In this document: positions 58,372-64,000 of the stretch, in pieces
How positions within the stretch are numbered: position 1 is the first letter of the stretch
Layout of the letters: each line of letters starts with the position of its first letter
DNA from: Porphyromonadaceae bacterium UBA7176
GTDB lineage: Bacteria; Bacteroidota; Bacteroidia; Bacteroidales; Muribaculaceae
Direction of reading: 5' to 3'
Length of the DNA: 64,000 nt
Assembly: GCA_002491245.1 (NCBI GenBank)
Contig: DKVO01000033.1
Span: 1-64,000, forward strand
Program-made: the position numbers and the translations under genes
Notes under the pieces: model-generated
Databases searched by the model: none
What the model was told of the DNA's origin: nothing
The model's input: only the letters and a program-made list of their open reading frames with translations

Positions 58372-61081
58372 CGTCGAATAGCGAGGGCGTTTCGGCCTGA
58401 ACGGCGGAGCCGGGAGCAGTATCAGCATCGTCGTCGTCGAGGAGATCGGTAACAGGCGCAGCCTCGGGTTCTGCGGTTTCTTCGGGCTCAGGCGCAGGGA
58501 GCAGTTCGACCGAAGCGAGGTCGTAGGAAGTGAGGCGTTTGCCGCGCGCACTGTATGATTTCACTCCGATATATGCTGCTGCATCGAGTTCCTGATCGAC
58601 GCGGTTGCCGTCGGCGAAATGGAGGACAAGGACCGGAGCGACCTGGTCGGTGAGAAGGATGAGTTTAGAACGGGCGTCGTCGCCGACATAGCGCTGCCGC
58701 CGGGCACTATCTTCGAATGTGAAGCGCTTGATATAGGGGTAGCCTTGGCGAGCATCGTCGAGGACGGCGGTCCAAACAGTATCGGGGCAGTATTTCTCGA
58801 TGCGCATGATGCCATCGTCGTAGTGGTTGGTGAGATCAAATCCGGTGGTCTGGAACTCACCGTTGTCGTAGACGACGAGTATACGGTCGGTTCCGGCGAA
58901 TTCGCCCAGGTATGTTCCGCGGCCGTCGTAGTTGAGGCGCAGGACATCGGTGTCGAACCACACCTTGCGACCGCCAAGGGTAGAAGCACCGCGCTCTTTG
59001 AGAGAGAAACGCGACACCTCGTTTTTGGTGACGAGGTTGCCCATCGCACCGCGTCCTTTTATGGCAAGTTTGGCGAAGTCGACGTCGAAGCTTGTGTTCT
59101 TGAGCCTGAGTTTCGGTTTGAGGGCTACTTTGACCACCTCGGCCTCTCCATTAGGATTTGCAGTAAACCAGACGATGCGTGCCCCTACTGCCGGTGGCTC
59201 TCCCGGAATGAGGTTGTACTCCTTGTCGCGGCTCATGCCGGTGGCGGCAAATCGTTTCATGTAGTAGATGCCCCCACGACCGTTCTGATATATGACGTTG
59301 TAGATGGTACGACGGTCGTTGCGCTTGTAGACATTGATGTGGATCACTCCTTTGCCGACAAAAATCTTGTCGGCGACTTTTGTGATCTTATAGCGGCCGT
59401 CGCGGTAGAAGATGATGATGTCGTCGATAGAAGAGCAGTTGCATATGAACTCGTCTTTTTTCAAGCCGGTGCCCACAAAGCCTTCCTCGCGGTTGATATA
59501 TAGTTTCTCGTTGGCTTCGGCAACGTTTGCAGCCTGTATGCTGTCGAAACTGCGAATGAGAGTGCGGCGAGGATATGCCGCTCCGTATTTTTTCTTGAGG
59601 TATTCGTACCACTCGACAGTAACCTCGTCGAGGCGGCCGAGCCGGTCGAGAGTGTTGTCGATGCGAGCGCGAAGATTGGCTATGTTGGCGTCGGCCTCGT
59701 CGCTGTTGAAACGTAGGATGCGCTTCATCTTTATCTCAAGGAGCTGCTGGATATCGTCGCGCGAGATGGGGCGGACGAAATCGGGCTTGAACGGTTCGAG
59801 CCTACGGTCGATGTGGTCGATTGCGGCATCGATGTCGCGAGCTTGCTCGTACTCCTTGTCTTTGTATATGCGCTCTTCGATAAAGATTTTCTCGAGGGAG
59901 GCCTTGAGTAGTTTCTCGCGGTCTTCGCCAAGAACAACGTTGAGCTCGGCCTCGATGATGCCGCGCGTTGTGCCGACGCTATGGCGGAGCACGTCGCTTA
60001 CGCCGAGAAAGACAGGCTTCTTGCCGTCGATGACGCAACAGTTGGTGGATATGTTGACCTCGCAGCCGGTAAAGGCATAGAGCGCGTCGATGGTCTTGTC
60101 GGATGATGTGCCGGGGATGAGGTGGACGAGAATCGAAGCTTCGGCAGCGGTGTTGTTCTCGACTTTGCGGATCTTGATCTGTCCGCGCTCGAAAGCCTTG
60201 AGGATAGATTCGATCAGGTCTTCTGAGGTGCGCCCGAAAGGTAATTCGGTGATATTGAGCGTGCGCGAGTCGATTTTCTCGATTTTAGCCCTTACTTTGA
60301 CGCTGCCTCCACGACGGCCGTCGTTGTAACGGGCCACGTCGACAAGACCTCCGGTGATGAAGTCGGGATAAAGTTCGAAATCTTCGCCACGGACGGCGGC
60401 TATGGCGGCGTCGAGTATTTCGTTGAAGTTGTGCGGAAGTATTTTCGACGACAGACCCACGGCGATGCCCTCGGCACCCTGGGCAAGCAGGAGGGGGAAT
60501 TTGATCGGCAGCGTGACGGGCTCGGGTTTGCGGCCGTCGTAGCTGCGCGTCCATTCAGTGACCTTGTCGTTGTAGAGCACCTCGGAAGCGAAAAGCGACA
60601 GACGAGCCTCGATGTAACGGGCGGCGGCCGCCTCGGCACCGGTGAGGATATTGCCCCAGTTACCCTGAGTCTCGACCAGAAGTTCTTTCTGTCCGAGCTG
60701 GACGAGGGCGTCCTTGATAGAAGCGTCGCCGTGAGGGTGGTACTGCATGGCGGTTCCGACGATATTGGCGACTTTGTTGAAGTGGCCGTCGTCGATAGTG
60801 TTCATGGCGTAGAGAATACGCCTCTGCACAGGTTTAAGACCGTCTTCGATATTTGGGACCGCGCGTTCGAGAATGACATACGACGCGTATTCGAGGAACC
60901 ATGTCTGATACATTCCGCGCAAGTGGTGGCGCACGACGTCTTCGGGCGATGTATACGGCGGTTTGCGACCGTGCGCACCGGCGGCAGGTTCATCGCCGTC
61001 GTTGTTGGTGTCAAGGTCAGAAGCCGGCTCTTCCGGCAGTTCTCCAATGGTATCTTCGATATGGTCGTTGTCTTCTGTCAT
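58355..61081 (-). CDS. parC: Type IIA topoisomerase subunit A (ParC/GyrA family)
   Basis: The 908-residue protein is the DNA-breaking subunit of a type IIA topoisomerase, most likely topoisomerase IV. It has the winged-helix region with DGLKPVQRRILYAM and YHPHGDASIKDAL, the catalytic Tyr in AAAARYIEARLS, a coiled-coil gate and a C-terminal beta-pinwheel with repeated strands. The start was set at the ATG at 61081, since the earlier in-frame start is a GTG at the -7 box. The acidic C-terminal tail (DLLDDDDADTA) is variable. The partner subunit is outside the window. Confidence 0.9.
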   Translation of the reverse strand: MTEDNDHIEDTIGELPEEPASDLDTNNDGDEPAAGAHGRKPPYTSPEDVVRHHLRGMYQTWFLEYASYVILERAVPNIEDGLKPVQRRILYAMNTIDDGHFNKVANIVGTAMQYHPHGDASIKDALVQLGQKELLVETQGNWGNILTGAEAAAARYIEARLSLFASEVLYNDKVTEWTRSYDGRKPEPVTLPIKFPLLLAQGAEGIAVGLSSKILPHNFNEILDAAIAAVRGEDFELYPDFITGGLVDVARYNDGRRGGSVKVRAKIEKIDSRTLNITELPFGRTSEDLIESILKAFERGQIKIRKVENNTAAEASILVHLIPGTSSDKTIDALYAFTGCEVNISTNCCVIDGKKPVFLGVSDVLRHSVGTTRGIIEAELNVVLGEDREKLLKASLEKIFIEERIYKDKEYEQARDIDAAIDHIDRRLEPFKPDFVRPISRDDIQQLLEIKMKRILRFNSDEADANIANLRARIDNTLDRLGRLDEVTVEWYEYLKKKYGAAYPRRTLIRSFDSIQAANVAEANEKLYINREEGFVGTGLKKDEFICNCSSIDDIIIFYRDGRYKITKVADKIFVGKGVIHINVYKRNDRRTIYNVIYQNGRGGIYYMKRFAATGMSRDKEYNLIPGEPPAVGARIVWFTANPNGEAEVVKVALKPKLRLKNTSFDVDFAKLAIKGRGAMGNLVTKNEVSRFSLKERGASTLGGRKVWFDTDVLRLNYDGRGTYLGEFAGTDRILVVYDNGEFQTTGFDLTNHYDDGIMRIEKYCPDTVWTAVLDDARQGYPYIKRFTFEDSARRQRYVGDDARSKLILLTDQVAPVLVLHFADGNRVDQELDAAAYIGVKSYSARGKRLTSYDLASVELLPAPEPEETAEPEAAPVTDLLDDDDADTAPGSAVQAETPSLFDDEKDS

Positions 61082-61107
61082 CGCTGTGTATGGGCAAATG
61101 TTCCCCA

Positions 61108-61139
61108 CAAATTTAGCGAAAATTTTTCAGTCTGCAAAA
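61108..61139 (-). promoter_or_regulatory. Promoter of the topoisomerase gene
   Basis: On the minus strand TTTTG (61139-61135) and TAAATTTG (61115-61108) are 19 nt apart, leaving a leader of about 20 nt before the ATG at 61081. Confidence 0.7.
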
Positions 61140-61168
61140 TTGCAGAAACCTGCGACCACGAAGCAACG

Positions 61169-61774
61169 CTACATCTCCACGAGGTTTATTCCGTAACCGC
61201 CAACAAGCGGTTCGGTCCTTAAGGCAACCTGAAGGGCAGCCATCTCGACTTTTAGGGATTCCATTTCACGGGCCAACTCACTTTTATCCATAGTCAGCTG
61301 ACGATCAAGCTTCTCATGCATCCGGCTAATATCGGTGTGCACGGTTGTTGTGATGTGGGTGCGGCCGTGGCAATCGGTCTTTATGACATCGACACAGCTT
61401 TCTTCGTCGCCTTTGTCGTCGGAGCTGCGCCAGTTCCTTATGACAGAGTTACGGGTGAGGGTGTAGCTGCTTGTGCCCTTGCTGTCGACGAATTTATAGG
61501 TGCGCTGGTCGCGCGTCTTTACGGCGCTCACAGATTTCTCGCGCTCGTCTTCGAAAGCCTTGGCGAGCTTACGGTAGTAAGCGTCGTTGTTGAAGTTGAT
61601 GATCGTAGTGACGCGGTATAGTTTGTGTTTTTTTGCCGTTCGGCGTTCGGTGTAAGTGACGTCGACGTCGGAAGCCTTCTCCAGATCGTTGACGACCTGG
61701 TCGATTTTACTTTGGGCCTGCGCCATAAAAGCGATGAGGGCGGTGGCCAGGGTAAGGATAAGTTTGCGTGTCAT
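61169..61774 (-). CDS. Exported protein linked to the sigma-factor operon (DUF5024-like)
   Basis: The 201-residue protein has a signal peptide (MTRKLILTLATALIAFMAQA) and a mixed alpha/beta body with repeated Lys/Arg-rich segments (YTERRTAKKHKLYRVTTIINF), then a coiled-coil C-terminus (DKSELAREMESLKVEMAALQVAL). A DUF5024 resemblance is from memory and uncertain. It starts 4 bases after the stop of the membrane protein that follows the sigma factor, so it is the third gene of that operon. It may be the periplasmic output or sensor part of the sigma system; that is inference from position. Confidence 0.7.
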   Translation of the reverse strand: MTRKLILTLATALIAFMAQAQSKIDQVVNDLEKASDVDVTYTERRTAKKHKLYRVTTIINFNNDAYYRKLAKAFEDEREKSVSAVKTRDQRTYKFVDSKGTSSYTLTRNSVIRNWRSSDDKGDEESCVDVIKTDCHGRTHITTTVHTDISRMHEKLDRQLTMDKSELAREMESLKVEMAALQVALRTEPLVGGYGINLVEM

Positions 61775-61778
61775 ATCG

Positions 61779-62318
61779 TCAAATATTTTTTTCGTACATT
61801 TCAATCAGTTTATCGGCATCGTAATAATCGGCGAGGTCGCAACCTACGGCATACTCCTGCGACACTCTCTCGATGCCTCTTGCCTCGCGGTCGGCAACAT
61901 CGGCGAGGCTGTCGGCGAACTGCTCGGCAGCGGCAAGACGAGAATAAATCGCCTGTATGTCGTCGATCCTTTGTCCGCCGCTCATGATGTAGCTTCCACG
62001 ATATGATGCGTAGACGCTGCTGTCGGCAGTGTGCCTGATATTGAAGACTGCTACCCCGGCGACGACAAGCAAGGCCAAGGCTGCGGCAGCGGCTGCTACC
62101 GAACGATAGGAGCGTCGGCTAACGGCCGGTGACATGGCGGCGTACCACCCGAACATGCCGCGGTATTGCTCGAGGTCTTCGGAGAGAGAAGAATGAGTGG
62201 CGAAGTATCGGTAGAGAATCTTTTCCTGAGTCGGAGTAGTGTCGCCATCGAGGAAACGCTCTATCAGCCTCCTGGCGCCGGCGGCATCGAGGCCGCGCGA
62301 GAGAAACGGTATCTTCAT
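61779..62318 (-). CDS. Membrane protein, putative anti-sigma-type partner
   Basis: The 179-residue protein has a cytoplasmic N-terminus with ARRLIERFLDGDTTPTQEKILYRYF, a pattern typical of proteins paired with ECF sigma factors in Bacteroidetes, one membrane helix (SVAAAAAALALLVVAGVAVFNI, about residues 72-93), and a periplasmic helical part. Its ATG overlaps the sigma factor stop by 4 bases (ATGA). A role in holding or sensing for the sigma factor is inferred from position and layout. Confidence 0.75.
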   Translation of the reverse strand: MKIPFLSRGLDAAGARRLIERFLDGDTTPTQEKILYRYFATHSSLSEDLEQYRGMFGWYAAMSPAVSRRSYRSVAAAAAALALLVVAGVAVFNIRHTADSSVYASYRGSYIMSGGQRIDDIQAIYSRLAAAEQFADSLADVADREARGIERVSQEYAVGCDLADYYDADKLIEMYEKNI

Positions 62319-62812
62319 AGCGTTGGGTTTTGTTTAAAAATTTGTGCCACATGGCGTCGGGCACGGCAGAGGGCAGTGCGCACGGCACCCTCGCTCGACC
62401 CTAATAGAGCGGCTATCGACGCATTGTCGTAGCCTTCGATATGACGGAGGCGCAAGATGGTCTGCTGGCTGTCGGGCAGCATTGCCATGATGCGGTCGGC
62501 CGACTGCCGCCTCTGACTCTCGATGAGCATATCTTCGGGCGATGGGTCGCCTGGCAAGTTCTCGTCGAGAGCCACGATCAGGTCGGGCTTACGACGCCGT
62601 ATCACATTGAGCGCCTCGCGCCGTGTGACAACCGAAGCAAAGGCCTCTACGCTGCGCAGGCCGTCGAGGCTGCCGCGTATGCTCCATAGTTTGAGCATGG
62701 TGTCCTGCACGACGTCTTCGGCATCCATCTCGGAAGCGAGTATACGGAGTGCCTGCGCCTTGAGACGGGGCGTGAGACTATGAGCTAATATTTCGAACTC
62801 TGCCGTGGTCAT
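62315..62812 (-). CDS. ECF-type RNA polymerase sigma factor
   Basis: The 165-residue protein has sigma region 2 (ALRILASEMDAEDVVQDTMLKLW) with the core-binding and -10-reading helix, and sigma region 4 (LPDSQQTILRLRHIEGYDNASIAALLGSSEGAVRTALCRARR), a helix-turn-helix for the -35 element. It resembles the SigW/RpoE-like ECF group. It is first in an operon with the membrane protein and the exported protein. No TAnnTTTG box was seen in the 43-base gap upstream, but an ACACCCGGTGT inverted repeat lies at 62844-62854. Confidence 0.93.
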   Translation of the reverse strand: MTTAEFEILAHSLTPRLKAQALRILASEMDAEDVVQDTMLKLWSIRGSLDGLRSVEAFASVVTRREALNVIRRRKPDLIVALDENLPGDPSPEDMLIESQRRQSADRIMAMLPDSQQTILRLRHIEGYDNASIAALLGSSEGAVRTALCRARRHVAQIFKQNPTL

Positions 62813-62855
62813 ACATCTCTAAGACACGCCGGATAGAGATTTGTTACACCCGGTG

Positions 62856-64000
62856 TCAAAATTTTTTTGTTCCGCGGATATAAGCAAAGACCTCGCCCTG
62901 TATTTTCGAGCCCAAGATACGGTTGCCCCCTATGTAAAGGACAAGGGCCACGGCACACATGACCGTGAGCCTGAGCCATGCAGCGTCGAAAACCGAGGCG
63001 CACAGGAGCATGACGGGCACAATCACCAGGGTCTGCATAAGGTAAGGGAGCATATCGGCCACAAAGCGGACAAGTGGGATACGTGTACGCCGCACGGTGA
63101 CAGCCAGCGAGAGGATCCATGTGGCTACAGTGGCCACCAATTGGCCGTAGAGAAGTATCCTGACGCCGTACACGGGGTCGCCTGGCAGACTCATGGCCAT
63201 AAACGGGAAGGTGACGGCAAGGGCTGCGACAGCAACGGCATCGCGAACGATCTCAAGTCTCACGATGGCTCCCCCATGACCGAGGGCGAGAAGATAATTG
63301 GCGTAGAGAGAGTTGAACACGACGAAAACGCCACGGAGGAGGAGGAGCTGGAAAAGGTATACCGACGGGTCCCACTTCGCGCCGAAAAGGGTGTGGAATA
63401 GCGGAGCGGCCACGGCCATAAGGCCTATCATGGCCGGGAAGAGGAGGTAGGACGTGAAGCGGTTGATTTTCGAAATCATATTGCGGAAGCGGTCGGGGTC
63501 GTCCTGCACTGCCGAAAGAGCCGGCAGGAATGTGGAAGTGAGGACCTGCGATATAGAGCTGATACCCATCTTGCTCCATTTGTCGCTCTGGGTGTAATAA
63601 CCCATCGCTGTCATGCTCACACTGTGGCCTATGAGAAAACCGTAGATGTTGAGAAACACGGTGTTGAGAAACGATGTGAACATCATCTTGGACCCGATGC
63701 CGAAATAAGACTTCAGTGCCGGCCATGAGAAGCGTAGCAGAGGCCGCCATCTCGTCGCTGTCCAAAGCACGGCGCTCTTGACTGCCGCGAGGGCCAAGGT
63801 CTGCCACACTATGGCCCATGCACCGTAGCCTGTCACGGCGAGCGATATGCCCACAACTCCGCCGACGACGAGGCCGAGCGAATTGGCCACCGCGACAAGA
63901 CGTACTTCCATAGCTTTTGTAAGACGGTTGGCCTGCACTATGGACGAGGCATTGAGAATGAGCGACAGGAACATGACTCTCGACAGCGGTATCAGCCTCT
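62856..64000 (-). CDS. Polysaccharide flippase (Wzx/MATE-like), partial
   Basis: The gene runs off the window end; the minus-strand frame stays open beyond the ATG at 63974 to 64000. The visible ~380 residues have about ten hydrophobic helices of the polysaccharide transporter (PST/MOP) type, with GYGAWAIVWQTLALAAVKSAVLW, GYYTQSDKWSKMGISSISQVL and QVLTSTFLPALSAVQDD, the last typical of lipopolysaccharide O-unit flippases of the WzxC/TuaB kind. It should move lipid-linked sugars across the inner membrane for surface polysaccharide assembly. It ends at 62856, 43 bases before the sigma factor gene. Confidence 0.87.
   Translation of the reverse strand, partial: RLIPLSRVMFLSLILNASSIVQANRLTKAMEVRLVAVANSLGLVVGGVVGISLAVTGYGAWAIVWQTLALAAVKSAVLWTATRWRPLLRFSWPALKSYFGIGSKMMFTSFLNTVFLNIYGFLIGHSVSMTAMGYYTQSDKWSKMGISSISQVLTSTFLPALSAVQDDPDRFRNMISKINRFTSYLLFPAMIGLMAVAAPLFHTLFGAKWDPSVYLFQLLLLRGVFVVFNSLYANYLLALGHGGAIVRLEIVRDAVAVAALAVTFPFMAMSLPGDPVYGVRILLYGQLVATVATWILSLAVTVRRTRIPLVRFVADMLPYLMQTLVIVPVMLLCASVFDAAWLRLTVMCAVALVLYIGGNRILGSKIQGEVFAYIRGTKKF

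Noticed and set aside
1..64000. CRISPR arrays, tRNA or rRNA genes and complete insertion sequences
   Set aside because: No regularly spaced repeat array, no cloverleaf with a T-loop signature and no transposase frame was found by eye in the intergenic regions.

Overview
The window looks like a chromosomal segment of a gut Bacteroidota of the order Bacteroidales, most likely family Muribaculaceae. The reasons are a gliding/type IX secretion (T9SS) gene block, two very large proteins with T9SS sorting tails, DUF4493 and DUF6377 proteins, and promoters of the Bacteroidetes type (TTTG or TTG about 20 nt before TAnnTTTG). No tRNA, rRNA, CRISPR array or intact transposon was seen. The family is inferred from gene content, not computed.

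Layout. 1-3.9 kb: end of gldK, then gldL, gldM and gldN. 3.9-5.2 kb: a GH5 glycosidase with an N-terminal twin-arginine motif, bracketed by copies of a small hairpin repeat. 5.2-6.5 kb: a small ferredoxin gene, a gene fusing a TIR domain to a second copy of that ferredoxin, and the decayed remnant of what looks like a DUF1016 (YhcG-type) nuclease gene. 6.6-9.8 kb: bioB, an rRNA/tRNA 2'-O-methyltransferase and radA. 9.9-13.9 kb (minus): a 1097-residue T9SS cargo protein and two small membrane proteins. 14-19.7 kb: pta-ackA, a radical SAM protein, a DPP III lipoprotein and rpsO. 19.8-31.3 kb: a META lipoprotein, an AT-rich orphan, an ftsX-DUF3098-uppP-truB-queA-amidase run, recR with a GNAT gene, greA-HIT-thioredoxin-like, and a DUF6377 regulator. 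31.6-35.3 kb (minus): a Crp-type regulator and two transporters, with a tandem repeat that doubles a promoter. 36-45.5 kb: aquaporin, a GH97 alpha-glucosidase, a 1513-residue T9SS cargo protein and a GH36 alpha-galactosidase. 45.5-49.7 kb (minus): higB-higA-mutL and a DUF6377 gene broken by two in-frame stops. 49.7-55.7 kb (minus): three DUF4493-type lipoproteins. 56-64 kb (mostly minus): a small membrane protein, a hairpin cluster, an S41 peptidase, an outer-membrane-like protein, a topoisomerase IV A-type subunit, a sigma factor operon and a truncated polysaccharide flippase.

How the parts connect. The Gld proteins form the T9SS motor and core that would export the two large sorting-tail proteins. 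GH5, GH97 and GH36 suggest use of plant or host glycans, with acetate made through Pta-AckA. The strongest candidate for something undescribed is the TIR-ferredoxin fusion beside its free ferredoxin paralogue and a decayed nuclease gene. Other structures worth attention are a hairpin repeat family with compensatory base changes, a promoter-carrying tandem repeat, a 24-residue mini-gene with its own promoter and terminator, and a 36-bp perfect palindrome over the higBA promoter.
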